Shown here: in pieces, positions 1 through 11,689 of the stretch | How the letters are laid out: the number at the start of each line of letters is the position of its first letter | How positions within the stretch are numbered: position 1 is the stretch's first letter | Assembly (NCBI RefSeq): GCF_032854445.1 | Contig: NC_088299.1 | Coordinates: 15,863,608-15,927,607, forward strand | DNA: 64,000 nucleotides | Origin: Liolophura sinensis | Taxonomy: Eukaryota > Mollusca > Polyplacophora > Chitonida > Chitonidae | Direction of reading: 5' to 3' | Made by a program: the position numbers and the translations under genes | Notes under the pieces: generated by a model | The model's input: only the letters and a program-made list of their open reading frames with translations | What the model was told of the DNA's origin: nothing | Databases searched by the model: none

Positions 1-1720
1 TGGATACATGTACTACAATACAAGATGTCCTGAGGCTGCATGCACGAAGGAATCATCAGCCTAAGCTGATTGTACATCACTATGACCTTGATCATAGCCT
101 TAACTAACAATCGACACATCTCTGCATGATGGCATTGTAAGCTAACATAGTTGTAACTTATGATCAGAAATTCAAATCTGACCAAGTGGTACATATTCAT
201 AATCACCCCAAAATTAATGTTAAGTACAAATACTTGCCTTAGGTACTGTGTCTAGACAGTTAGTACTACTGACTCAGTAGTACTGAATAAAGATGTGCAA
301 TGTAATTGTCTCAAAAAGACTTTTTTTTTCATTTTTTCATGTCTTGTAGTTGTTAGACACAGAATCATTAAGACGTAGAGCTCTTTTGAAAACGAAGGCA
401 TGAAAAGTTATTGACTGGTACATTGTCAATTGTCAAGTACACAGGCCACCTTTATGAATGAGTCAACTTTGGCCTACGATCGTGGTTGTAACTTGAAAAA
501 TTTACCATCGCATTACAATTCCTTTGTGCATGCAGTGCAACTTATTTTTAACAATTAATTGTAAACTCAATTATAGGGTCTGCAATCGATTGTAGCTCTG
601 ATCTCTTTGTTCAAATGGGCCCTGGTCATGTTACATGTACAGTATGTAAATAATGTAGAGGTATGGAAATGCTCTTGTCTAGAGATCTCAGAAAAGAGGT
701 GCCAGGTACATGAAATGTTCTCATCAAATCAATAAAATAATATTACACTTACAATATGGTCGTTTGAGGTCAACTCATTGACTGTACGTAGAGGATATAC
801 AATGAGTGACCCATTATATGAATTTTATTAAATGAGTGGTGTAATTTTTCATTTGTTCTGAGCCTACAGAACAAATACATGTATGGCATGTCAAAGATGG
901 GGCATTTAATCATGTTTATTTGCCCCTCCCAGTGTCATTGCTAAGACAGTTTCAGTGTTTGAGTATGATTTTCATATCTTTGCAGTGCAAATGGTAATTG
1001 GATAGAATGCCATATAATGATACCATAAGACAAGTTTTCTGAATGGTGTTGCTATTATTTACTACACTGTAAATAACTGTGTGAATAATGGACAAATTCA
1101 TAAACTTTAAAAAATTTGGCTTTATCACATGGTTGCATGTACACAAGGAAGTTCACAACAGGTTTCAATTTAAACCCTTTCAGGTGTGACACAGATTAAA
1201 TTTTGGACCGGCATTAACATGTCTCCTTATAGCAGTTCCACCCGCCTGCATATACTCTTGACAGTGTTTGCTCTGCTGTTTTAAAGACAATATATTAATA
1301 TTACACATGTGTTTCAGTCTAAACATGTTATTAATACATGCAGGGATGATGGAGTAATTTTATCTATTTTACCTCTCCACCTGTCACATACAGATGTACA
1401 CGGTTAGCTAACAATGCACATGTTCTGTGGTGTGATTAACCTGCTATTGCTGAAGGCTGTACAGACTTCTGAGGGAAAATACACTTGCCATACCTGTTGA
1501 AATATGATATATCCATGGCCTCAAGACATGGTAACAGATGTGACGGCATGCAACATGGCTAAATGTTTGACATGGCCAAGCTGTGCCAGTGACTCATGAA
1601 TATCACTACAAAGGCACATACTCAGAAAAGTGTACATAATTGTTCCATGATTAATCAATACAACGACACATAACCTCATGCAAGGAAAAACACCTTCTAA
1701 AATAACACAATACTTAGAGC
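1..1720. other. non-coding stretch, probable GOLIM4 intron 2
   Basis: No exon with good splice sites and an open frame was recognised on either strand, and no RNA gene. If the GOLIM4-like gene continues leftwards this is intron 2 or lies near exon 3, which should encode further coiled coil. The only local structure noted is a 23-bp near-palindrome at 262-284 centred on TGACTCA. Confidence 0.4.
262..284. promoter_or_regulatory. palindrome centred on an AP-1-like site
   Basis: Positions 262-284 read as a near-perfect inverted repeat with arms AGTACTAC/GTAGTACT and the pseudo-palindromic AP-1 heptamer TGACTCA in the middle. Symmetry is seen directly; AP-1 function is only inferred from the motif, and such a site is expected by chance every few kilobases. 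Confidence 0.25.
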
Positions 1721-1721
1721 C

Positions 1722-2790
1722 CCACTTTAATTAGGCTCTTCCCCTTGTCACAGCCCCACATAAACATGTACTCAGAGCCCCACTTAGTTAGGCTCTTCCC
1801 TTTGTCAAAGCCCCACATATAAATGTACTCAGAGCCCCACTTAGTTAGGCTCTTCCCTTTGTCAAAGCCCCACATACACATGTACTCAGAGGCCTGCTTT
1901 AATTAGACTCTTCCCTTTGTCAAAGCCCCATACATACATTTACTCAAAACCCCACTTTAGTTATGTTCACCAACTTGTTAAAGCCCACATACACATGTAC
2001 TAAAAGCCCCGCTTTAATTAGCTTCATCCACTTGTCAGTCCCACATACACGTGTACTCAGAGCCCCATTTTAATTAGGTTCATCCACTTGTCAAAGTCCC
2101 ACATATACATGTACTCAGAGCCCCACTTAGTTAGGCTCTTCCCTTTGTCAAAGCCCCACATACACATGAACTCAGAGCTCCACTTAGTTAGGCTCTTCCC
2201 CTTGTCACAGCCCCACATATACATGTACTCAAAGCCCCACTTTAATTAGGCTCTTCCCTTTGTCAAAGCCCCACATAAACATGTACTCAGAGCCCCACTT
2301 AGTTAGGCTCTTCCCTTTGTCAAAGCCCCACATACACATGAACTCAGAGCCCCACTCAGTTAGGCTCTTCCCTTTGTCAAAGCCCCACATACACATGAAC
2401 TCAGAGCCCCACTCAGTTAGGCTCTTCCCTTTGTCAAAGTCCCACATACACATGAACTCAGAGCTCCACTTAGTTAGGCTCTTCCCTTTGTCAAAGCCCC
2501 ACATACACATGAGCTCAGAGGCCTGCTTTAATTAGACTCTTCCCTTTGTCAAAGCCCCATATATACATTTACTCAAAACCCCAATTTAGTTATGTTCACC
2601 CACTTGTTAAAGCCCACATACACATGTACTAAAAGCCCCGCTTTAATTAGCTTCATCCACTTGTCAAAGTCCTACATACATGTGTACTCAGAGCCCCATT
2701 TTAATTAGGTTCATCCACTTGTCAAAGCCCCTCATACATGTGCATGTACTTAGAGCTCCACATACTGTGCTTGTACATGTTATTAGAGCC
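1722..2790. repeat. 57-bp tandem array with higher-order repeat
   Basis: About 18-19 copies of a 57-bp unit containing GAGCCCCACTTAGTTAGGCT and CCCTTTGTCAAAG. The unit is 19 codons long, so frames stay open on both strands (2229-2510 minus, 2260-2535 plus); these are not genes. A variant block starting near 1891 (units beginning GGCCTGCTTTAATTAGACTC) recurs near 2520, about 629 bp or 11 units later, which indicates duplication of a multi-unit block. The array lies in the presumed intron 2 of the GOLIM4-like gene. Confidence 0.9.
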
Positions 2791-3230
2791 TCACTTTAAT
2801 TAGGCTCATCCACATCTTAAAACCTAACAGACACGTACATGAACAACAATGGATAACCTCGTGCACTTGTAAACCAAGGCCCCACCTAATCTCAGGCACA
2901 TGGAAGTATAAGCCAAAGCCCTACTTACTTACAGGCTCATGCACATGCAAGTATACTAGCTATGGCCCCACTTAGGCCCATGCACTAGCACAATGTGAGT
3001 GAATATATAAAGCCAAAGCCACATCTACTTACCGGCTCATACACATGCAAGTACATATATATTAGCTATGGCCCCTCTTAGGCCCATGCACATGCACACT
3101 GTAAATGCATGTATAAGCCACAGCCTCACTTTCATGTAGGCTCATGCAACATAAATATTTGCTGGTCTCACTCAGGTTCAAGAACACACATGTACTATGT
3201 ACAGTAAATATAAGCCAAAGCCCCACTTAC
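2791..3230. repeat. degenerate array abutting GOLIM4 exon 2 donor
   Basis: Diverged units sharing AAGCCAAAGCC, CCACTTA and GGCTCATGCACATGCAAGTA continue from the 57-bp array up to the exon. The last unit provides the bases next to the exon 2 splice donor (3211-3230). On the minus strand several units carry GTAAGT: donor-like GTs lie at 3032-3031 and 2933-2932. The array and the real 5' splice site therefore share sequence. Confidence 0.65.
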
Positions 3231-3305
3231 CATCAAATTTCTTTTTATTTTCAAGTTTTTCCTGAAGCAGTGACTTCTCAAGTTTGGACTTGTGATCAAA
3301 CATAA
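3231..3305 (-). CDS. GOLIM4: GOLIM4-like, coding exon 2 (coiled coil)
   Basis: A 75-nt exon bounded by an acceptor ending TTTTCCAG and a donor GTAAGTGGGG. It enters and leaves in phase 1. Joined to exon 1 it continues SAQLQ with VMFDHKSKLEKSLLQEKLEN, which aligns with the vertebrate GPP130 stretch that follows its own SAQLQ. The product is the start of the lumenal coiled coil. It is too short to show as a long open frame and was recognised by homology and phase. The gene continues to lower coordinates; no exon 3 was identified in the window. Confidence 0.85.
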
Positions 3306-3454
3306 CTGGAAAACATGAAGCCATTCAGTGCTGAATTGTGAACCCACAGCATCTGTCAGGGTCTCTAGGGTGAGGCGTAACTGTGATGCCCAGACCTAAA
3401 CATGAGGAAGTACTACATGTATGTCACTGTGATGCCCCAGCCCAAAAAATGATC

Positions 3455-3880
3455 CACGATTCACAAAGCAACCCTCCGTCCTATGTGTCCCACAACAACT
3501 GTCGGTCCTACCAGTGGGTGTCACAAACAACCTATCAATCCTATATGTCATAAAGCAACCTCAGGGTCTACGTGTCACGAAGCAACTCACGGTCCTTCAA
3601 AGCAACTCCCAGTCCAACGGATCACAAAGAAACCCTCAGCCCCACATGTAACAAAGCAATGTTCAGTCCTACGTGTCACAAAGCAACCCTCAGTCACATG
3701 TGTCACAGAGTAACCCTCAGTCCCATGTGTCACAAAGCAACCCTCAGTCCCATGTGTCACAAAGCAATCCTCAGTCCCATGTGTCACAATGCAATCCTCA
3801 GTCCTACATGTCACAAAGCAACCCTCAGTCATATGTGTCACAAAGAAGCCCTCAGTCCTATGTGTCACAAAGACGCCCTG
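3455..3880. repeat. 27-bp tandem array
   Basis: Roughly 15 units of 27 bp with consensus TGTCACAAAGCAACCCTCAG followed by TCCCATG. Copies are clean at 3690-3880 and degenerate towards 3455. Nine codons per unit keep frames open on both strands (such as 3572-3898 and 3587-3868). It sits in GOLIM4 intron 1, about 150 bp upstream of the exon 2 acceptor in the direction of transcription. Confidence 0.85.
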
Positions 3881-4858
3881 ATAGAAATTATAAAATAACC
3901 TTCCCAGATAATATTTATCTGTGTCTGTGGTGAAATTTATTCAGGTTTAATATACATGTATTATGAGTATCTCTTCGATGTTTCCACGTGAATTACTGCA
4001 GAATGACCCACCCAGAAACGTGATCTGCGACATACAGTAGAGACATAACATGATATGCGATACATCAGAGACACCTCACCCTCAAGCAGTGATCCTGACA
4101 GTATAAGCGACTGAGAGCAGAGCAAAGCTGTTAGAACTCATCATTAGCTCTCTGCCCAATTTAGCATATGAAATTCAGTACATGCTCACATGGACCCTTA
4201 CTATTCTTAGTCAAACAGTCAGTGTTTGATAAAAGTTAGGAAAATTAAGGCAAGACAAAACTGAAGATAATGTTGGCAATATATTATTGTGTTGAAAAAA
4301 AAAATGGTTTTAAAGTCACATCCTAAATTATGTAAAAACTGAAGCCATGAGAAAACTATCAGCTTTGCCACTCAAAAGATAGCATAAATAAATATGCAGC
4401 ACCAAGTTTCCCCCAATCTCACCAATACATTGAAGACTATTCCATGAAATAGCCAGGCTGCTTGTTACAAAAACAGCACAATCTTACAGCCATTCCATTG
4501 TGCATTGCAGTGAGGCAGAAGAGTCTACTATATGGCAAGGAAACATGGAGACTAATGTATAACAGAAATTACACATTACTTGGCAATGATGGGATTATAA
4601 GGATTAATAAAATGATGAAGAACATGGCAAATGATGAGGACCAAAGACAAGATTAAAAGTTTTAGTCAGGTGTTTTACAAAGTTTAAATTAAGAATGAAG
4701 AACACTTACACATAAAACATATAGAAAGCAGGCATTTTACTCAACATATTCCTCTATATATACACACGTACTACCAATTAAATGTCCTTTTACACTGTAG
4801 AATGACCTTTGGAAAAACCCGCTTTCTGCATTTAAATGGGGTTAGGATTGATGGATAC

Positions 4859-5225
4859 ACCCTGGGCATCCTATTTGTATCAGAAGTAGTACACATGTAG
4901 CTGTAATGTCATGTAAACATCCTTAAAATATACATGTACACTGTAGGATGACCTACATACATCCTGAACATCCTGCCATGTTTGCAGGATGCATCCTAGA
5001 CATCCTACTTGTATCAGGGGTAGTACACATGTAGCTGTAATGTCATGTAAACATCCTTAAAATATACATGTACACTGTAGGATGACCTACATACATCCTG
5101 AACATTCTGCCATGTTTGCAGGATGCATCCTAGACATCCTACTTGTATCAGGGGTAGTACACATGTAGCTGTAATGTCATGTAAACATCCTTGTAATACA
5201 CACTGTAGAATGACCTTCATCATCC
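4859..5225. repeat. 134-bp tandem repeat, 2.7 copies
   Basis: Three units begin near 4867, 5001 and 5135 with CATCCTA(C/T)TTGTATCAG and contain GTAGCTGTAATGTCATGTAA. Copies two and three are nearly identical over more than 100 bp; the third ends early. It lies in GOLIM4 intron 1 and encodes nothing recognisable. Confidence 0.85.
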
Positions 5226-5983
5226 TGGACAGCCTTTAAAATACATCCTAGAATAATGACAGCATGGATTTGTATCATGAGCTTGTGAGGCCTCTTTCAC
5301 TATACTTCATTCGTCATACAATTTTTGTATGAACTCTCCTTGTAAATCATGTTGGCTAATGGTGCAATAACCTGGCAGCTTTTAGTTACAAGAATTTGGA
5401 CTTTTGAAAATGCATGGCCTGATGATCTAAAGTCTTTGTCCTGTGGACAGAATGTGACTGAATGATTCTGGTTTAATGCCACTGTTGGTGATAGGTAAGC
5501 TGTATTGTGGTGATACATTTTCCTTGCAGCACTGTCTTAACATACAAATACACTCATGGCATACTTCATAGCTACAAGTAGCTCTTTTGACTTGTGACCA
5601 TGGTAATATTCTGTACAAGTGGATTTGTTTAACATCTGCTACAAAATAGCAGAAAGTATTGATGTTTGGTTACTCTTGGACTTGGACTTTGTGAACAATC
5701 AATAAATCCATTCTCTGGGTTACTTTCTTGTTCATATACTGTATTACTTTCACCTGCTGAACCTATGTGCAAATTTCATGTACACATGTTTGTATGACAT
5801 TAATACTTATTTCACCTGAAGTTCAATCCATAAAAATGCACTTTCAGAAGCAAAAAAAAGGGCCTTAAAATAATACTTTTGACAGCCGTTTAAGATTTTC
5901 TGATAAAAAAAATTAATCAAACTTAACAACAACAAAGTGGGCTGACGAATATGTATAGATGCATCAATCTGAATCAAGAAAGT

Positions 5984-6133
5984 GTGAAATACAGTTGTCA
6001 TTATCATGTATGTGTGAAATACAGTAATCATTATCATGTATGTGTGAAATACAGTAACCATTATCATGTACGCGTGAAATACAGTAACCATTATCATGTA
6101 CGTGTGAAATACAGTAGTCATTATCATGTGCAG
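5984..6133. repeat. 30-bp tandem array, 5 copies
   Basis: Five units of 30 bp (GTGTGAAATACAGTAATCAT then TATCATGTAT) with a few substitutions. Frames are open on both strands because the unit is ten codons long; no gene is inferred. It lies in GOLIM4 intron 1. Confidence 0.88.
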
Positions 6134-8400
6134 GTATGTGTAAATGAGCACCAAATGCCCTCCACAGCTTTCGATCTGCATCACCAAACACACAACAAAT
6201 TACAAAAATACCAAAAAGCTAAGAAAATTATGACATTTACCCATGTGGCATAGTTCATTGCTGTCACTGTACATGTACATACTCTGGTGTTGTGGTTACA
6301 AACCGGCAGTGTGACTAAAGAGCATTTAATGTGGCAGAAAAACACAAAAAGCCTAAATGAATGTCACACAAAAAAGACACTTCACAATGTGACATCCGGA
6401 GAAACTTAGCAAAGCTACAACATGACACCTGGCAATGTTACACCCAGTGGCGTGATATCAGGCAACATGACACCAGGTAACATGAAACCTGGCAATATAG
6501 CACGAGGCAACGCGATGCATACCCAGTACAGAAGTTCATGTAGGAACGACCTCATCTGGACATGAATGACAAGCCAACCCTTAGAGGCAAATTACCTACC
6601 TGGGGTACTCATGACTCCTGTGAAAAGTGCAGATGTGTACAAATGTGTGAGCTAAACTTTTCAGCGACTTTACCTTTGTTCCATAGCTGGCCTAAAAAGT
6701 CATTGTCCAAAGCTAATACATATCCGCACTGGTGGCCGTGTTGAATGTAACCAAATGATGCTTCGCGTTTGCCAAGTTCCCATTGAAGCTGCACTTACGG
6801 CAGGTCTAAGAGGCGATCAAATCGGCTGATCGCGTGTCGATCTCCTAAACGTAAATTCAGGGAAACGAATTTTTGATCACCATGTTAACTCCAGGGGAAC
6901 AATAATTTCCGCATTGGCAAGTACAATGTGCATTCAGTAGGTTACAAACAGATAAATTTAGTTTACTTACAGGAAAGTCTGCACAAACTTTATGCTGGTT
7001 TAAATAGAAAAAGAACTGATCACCGATGTCGGTAAAATGAAAACGGCTGCTTGCTTCGGTGAGCGTAGACTACTTATATTTAATGTGACCTATGATTGGC
7101 TCAGCGAAAACTGCGTGATCAATGAAATGTTTCATTTCATAATCCCAAATGTTCACACCTCTGAGGGGTTCGTGGACCCACAAGGTTTGAAAAATGACTT
7201 CGAAACAGAATATTGACTGAAATTTAATGATTAATATTTTAATTAACACTATTACCATGTTAAAATCAATCAAAGAATATTATTAAAATAAATACATATA
7301 TGTATAACAATTCTATGTATGAGTTTTCTTAAAACACGATCAAACCTGGTTCTTAAAATGAAGAAAACATAGCTTGTACATTGGGGCCCATTATCTTTAC
7401 ACGGCAACGTGGATATATGTACCATGAAATACAGACATTGATCCAATACCTTTCTATAGTCAGATTGGGAAGCTAAAGTGTGGGTTTGGGGTTCCCACAC
7501 ACCTTTCTAGAGGATGATGTCCCCCGGATTACAGAAAAATCGGCAAAAACAACACACAATGCAAGATTACATGAACTATGCAAGGTTAAGGTGATCAATC
7601 TAGGGGATGGATTGCTCCTCTGTAGGGATGATCAGCATTTCGGTCTCCAAGCTGAAAATTCAGGAGAACAATTTTCTGATCCCCTAATTCATTCTTATGC
7701 CGAGGCCTGTAATGGCACCTGAACACAGATCATGTTGAGGCCTATAACTGCTGCAATATTTCACCGACACAGATCTGTACTACTATGCATTCAACAAGGG
7801 TCAACCTATGAGATCAGAACTCACTAGTTCAGTAGTGCAAACTTTACCAAGTGCTACAAAAGTATGTAAGTGATGTAATACTGTTTAAATTATATACAGG
7901 TGAGAATGTGGTCGCCAAAGTTGTTCAATGATCTTTAAGGTCACAGGCTGCTGCTAAAGAACGAAGCTGAGGCCGTTAAAACTGTAGTGCGAGGAAGACA
8001 TGATACATGTAAGTTCCTGACAGGCTGAGGTGTAAGGTAGCAGAATTCTGACACAACTAAAGAAAAGTAAATGGAATGTTGTATGACTATGCTTGAGCGT
8101 GGCAAAAGATGGAGTCATGAAGGACTATCCAGATTTTCCATCCAGTTTTTCTATGCATCCAGGTTTTCCATTCCGACATTATTAACTACCCATTTAAGCC
8201 ATTTTCTCGAAGAGAAAACAGTCATGATTTTTAGCACCTGACTACGGATAATAAATTTTAAGAAGTTTTATACTGTATGAGTGTACCTCACTGCCTCAGG
8301 TACATCCCGCGGGCTGCGCTTTCCAAACCACACTGCAAGCATCAATATGCGAAGGCTGACATGACTCAGTGTGTACATATACATGTAAGGAAGGCGGATG
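6134..8400. other. GOLIM4 intron 1, unique part
   Basis: Mostly unique sequence with no recognised gene. Degenerate ACCTGGCAA/TGACACC motifs occur at about 6410-6510. An exon-like open segment with consensus splice sites lies on the minus strand at 6674-6788 (reported as a finding). A short (GTT)n run lies at 8406-8428, close to the exon 1 donor. Confidence 0.5.
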
Positions 8401-8476
8401 GGAGTGTTGTTGTTGCTGTTGTTGTTGTCGAGTCAGCAAATGAAGCCAAGTGAAAACCGCTCGTTCCTACACTTAC

Positions 8477-8660
8477 CTTGCAGCTGGGCAGATACAGATT
8501 CGTGCGAGCGACGATACCGCTCTGCTCTGTCGTCTGTATTCTTTAATTTTGTGTTCAAGTCATGATTAAGATAGATCAAGTAGACGATTGAACCTAAACC
8601 AGCCACAACAAACACTGTCCGAACCAATGGACTGCTTCTTCGCTGCATCATGTCAGCCAT
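8477..8660 (-). CDS. GOLIM4: GOLIM4-like Golgi integral membrane protein, coding exon 1
   Basis: GOLIM4 (GPP130) is a type II cis-Golgi protein that cycles through endosomes and takes part in endosome-to-Golgi retrieval. This exon encodes 61 residues: a short basic cytosolic tail with QRR near the start, one hydrophobic signal anchor at about residues 13-31, then the lumenal stem ending HESVSAQLQ. Vertebrate GPP130 has the same order and a near-identical HQESLSAQLQ at the corresponding exon end. The start is the only in-frame ATG, at 8660; the frame above it has no ATG and closes with TAG near 8741. The exon ends in phase 1 at CAAG before GTAAGTGTAG, and exon 2 (3305-3231) restores the coiled coil in phase. 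Intron 1 is about 5.2 kb. The assignment rests on the anchor, the exon junction and the following coiled coil. GOLM1 and GOLM2 have a similar layout but match less well. Confidence 0.85.
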
Positions 8661-8788
8661 GGGACGACTGCGGATAATTGATAATAAATCGACAGGTACT
8701 TGGAATGACTTTCCTCTCCAGAAAGCACTCAAAGCATCCTAAAACTCTTAGCTGTCTCTGCACATTACACGTAAACTTGATTCAGTTT

Positions 8789-8802
8789 GACAACATGGCG
8801 AC
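8789..8802 (+). promoter_or_regulatory. YY1-like motif upstream of GOLIM4
   Basis: ACAACATGGCGACG lies about 130 bp upstream of the GOLIM4 start codon and matches the AANATGGCG core of YY1 sites, common near TATA-less animal promoters. No TATA box is evident here. Function is inferred from motif and position. Confidence 0.35.
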
Positions 8803-8876
8803 GTGTCCACTAATTCTCCACCATCCGGGAGTGCTTGAATAGAAAGGTAGGTCTGTGTTGTGGAGAATGAAGGCGG

Positions 8877-8952
8877 TATTGACCGTCGTGAGCTGAGTTA
8901 TGTACGTGTCGGCCTATTGACCGTCGTGAGCTGAGTTATGTACGTGTCGGCC
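8877..8952. repeat. perfect 38-bp tandem duplication near GOLIM4 promoter
   Basis: Positions 8877-8914 and 8915-8952 are identical 38-bp copies starting TATTGACCGTCGTGAGCTGA. Complete identity suggests a recent duplication or one allele of a length polymorphism. It lies 217-292 bp upstream of the GOLIM4 start codon. Confidence 0.9.
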
Positions 8953-11140
8953 TACATCTAGCCCCATCTGGGACAAATCATATTAGTCCCAGCCGAAATA
9001 TATGTATTTACGCTTGGGGTTTTACGCCGTAATAACAATTTTTGAGTCACATGACAAGGAGGAATCATTAGGTGTGTGTACACATACCGGTACTGTGTCT
9101 GTGTGACACATCTTCCTTTAGATTCAAGATTCAACCGATGCCTTACACAAAAAACGCACGTAAAACCTTAAGTTTTCCTTTGTGTGAAATTTTATTAAAA
9201 AGTTTTGTACAGATTTATTTACCCACACGCCATGTTCTCTAATGCCATACGCATAAATATTTCACTCGAACCAATGCAGTCAGTTTTCCTGCTCACAGCT
9301 AGAGCGCAGGAACAGACGGAAGCAGGTTGAACCAGCAATCTTTTGCTGAGTGACTGGTGAACTTCGAGCGTGAGATGCATGGACTTAAATGATATATTGG
9401 TGGAAGATATTAAAGTACTCTTCAGTGAATCTAAAACAGTAAAGGTCGGGACATAGATCCTCAGTGTTACCAATGGCCTGCAAAGAGTTACCGGTACAGC
9501 AAGCCAGGGAATCCGGAAATTCATTGTTCAAAGGAGAGCGAAGCTTGAGAGTTGCAGCCTACAGCTCAGTTACCACTTTATCAAAATAAATTAGAATGAT
9601 GCTATTGACAAAAATGAATAACTATACAGACAATTCTCACCAAGTCAATGAGTTGTTAATTAACTGATTTGTTATTCTACCCCTCTGTTAGTTGCGGACC
9701 GTGTGCAAATATACATATATTAAATCGACTGTATCAAGCAACGCCCGGCCGGTAAATTTACCTCCCCGAGTAATATCATTTCACACTGTTTATGTCTACA
9801 AATAAAAGAATTGTTTACTTGTTAGCTTTACTTCATGATTTATATAAAAGGTGAACTACTGGAATCTCCTGCGGTGGTAAAGTGTTATTTCGCACAGTTT
9901 ATAGATATCGCTTTTGTTTTAACATTTTTTTATATTTTACACCCAGACACCATGACGTTAAGAAAAGAAACATTTGTTTCAATACGTTCCAATCTGAGCT
10001 CAGCAGTATGACGTCATAATACATGCACAGTAAACGTTTACACTTCTGCGTCAAGCAACAATAAGACACGACCTCATATATACGCAGCCTTGACGTATCT
10101 GGGGGCGCTAACAATTATATGGAAACACTTACGTCGCCAGCCTAGCCTAGCCTTTGGTGTGACGTAATGAGCCCTTCGTCAACCGCTATGGCCTAAGCTG
10201 GCCGTTGGTTGGTCTGTAATGCATGACAGCTGTGGAGGGAGTAACAAAGAATGGTCACATGAAATATGCAGATTTTGTCACACTTTCTACGTTTTTGGGG
10301 ACTTTAACACCGTTGTCTTGTTGTTTGTTGTGTAACCCAATACCGGCGGTGTTAAACACTTAAATACATGCCCTACTGAACCAGGCGACCATAACCCACC
10401 AAGCCTGGAGAGGCCGTAACCGACTTATTTATTAGGCTTCCAAGCGAAGGAAAATTATATTTCTTGCTCAGATTAATTTTCTTCTTCTCTGACACCTGTT
10501 TTTTTGTTTGTTTGTTTTTTTCTATTTTTTTGTTGTTGTTGTTGCTTTTTCTCTTTTCTGCGAGAAAAACGCGTGTCTCAGCTGTTAACATTCTACACAC
10601 GTTCATTACCAAATCGCTTGGGTTACCTGCAGAAGTGTAAGCTTTACCCACCTGTGACCCACTTTTCGGACATATTGGAGCAATATGGAAATCTATAAAA
10701 AAAAACTTCTCTTCCAGAACCGCTGATCCGATTCACTGAAAACTGATATGCATGTACAGGATTACTGGGGGTATAAGGATTGAAAATTTTATGCAAATCG
10801 GTCGAGGAATGTGGAAGCTGGCTATTGGTCGTTTTAGTCACGTGATGACCTGTGGATGAATTTTGAAACAAGATAACAATTATAAATGTAGTTTGGCCTG
10901 CTGAATACAACCGTAGTTTTTTCCTAAGATGCATATTTTTTTCTTTAAATTGGAATTATAGCTCATTTCAGTGTCATTTTTCAAATGTCACCTGACCGGA
11001 TATCGTAATAGCTAAGAAGCTGAAAGTTGGTCAGTGGATAGCTTAGCCACAAATCTTCCTTTCTGACCGCACAACTACAACTGAAGTTTTACCATTAAAA
11101 TGTGTTTTAAAACTATTAATTTTTGTTCATAGCTCGTAAA
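8953..11140. other. intergenic, no gene recognised
   Basis: Unique AT-rich sequence. Several short open frames (for example 9219-9524 minus and 10373-10651 minus) lack splice context or family similarity. A T/G-rich run lies at 10499-10555. About 10640-10880 shows weak similarity to the interspersed repeat at 11140-11410, including CACGTG near 10840. Confidence 0.4.
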
Positions 11141-11410
11141 ATTGTAACGTCTCCAAAACTGGTAAAGATAGAAAAAACAAACTTGGCATTTTTAATAGTC
11201 AACATAAGGAGCAGCTTTCGACGTTTTGTACTGTTTGGCCAGTCACGTGATTAGGCAGCATTTTTGAATTTTATTGATAAGCTTTAACCATCTTTTCCCA
11301 TAAATCGGCTAACGATCTTTGGATGAAATTTCACTTTTATCTTTTCGGTGGATCGCCGTACCTATATTGTACAAAAATCATTTTGTTTGGTATGCAAATT
11401 GTGCTGTAAC
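11140..11410 (+). repeat. interspersed repeat (family Y), copy 1
   Basis: Shares an ordered series of motifs with the reverse complement of 24745-25025: AAAACTGGTAAAG(A/G)TAGAA, GTCAC(G/A)TGATTAGG, TTTTGAATTTTAT, TAAGCTT, GAATGAAATTT-like and TTTGGTATGCAAATTG. The two copies lie in opposite orientations about 13.5 kb apart. No coding capacity was seen; the family is unidentified. Confidence 0.65.
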
Positions 11411-11689
11411 TGACCAATGAAATTAGTTTAAAAGCACGTGAAGTCTAGAGACTGCTCAAAATGATTAAATAAAAACATTGTATTGCACTGACTGACGTCC
11501 GGATTACAAATCTGTAAGAATTATATTTGTACTTAGTATAGTTTTCAGGTTATGAGCACAAAAATATAAAAAATATAGCTGCTAAAACAGCGACGCCAGA
11601 GTTCAAGCCGGTATTGCCAGCCTACGCGGTGTCACTTCGGGTTAACTTAATGGTGTCCATGTATAGATACATAACCAACTTAAGTACAA

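Noticed and set aside
1722-6140. Possible CRISPR arrays
   Set aside because: The repeats are contiguous, without unique spacers of constant length, and the genome is eukaryotic.
9000-9040. GGGGTTTTACGCCGTAATAA as another SINE fragment
   Set aside because: Only about 16 bp match the SINE (GTTTTACGCCGTA); too short to call.
9219-9524. A 101-codon minus frame upstream of GOLIM4
   Set aside because: No start context, splice site or recognisable domain; it lies in an AT-rich intergenic stretch.
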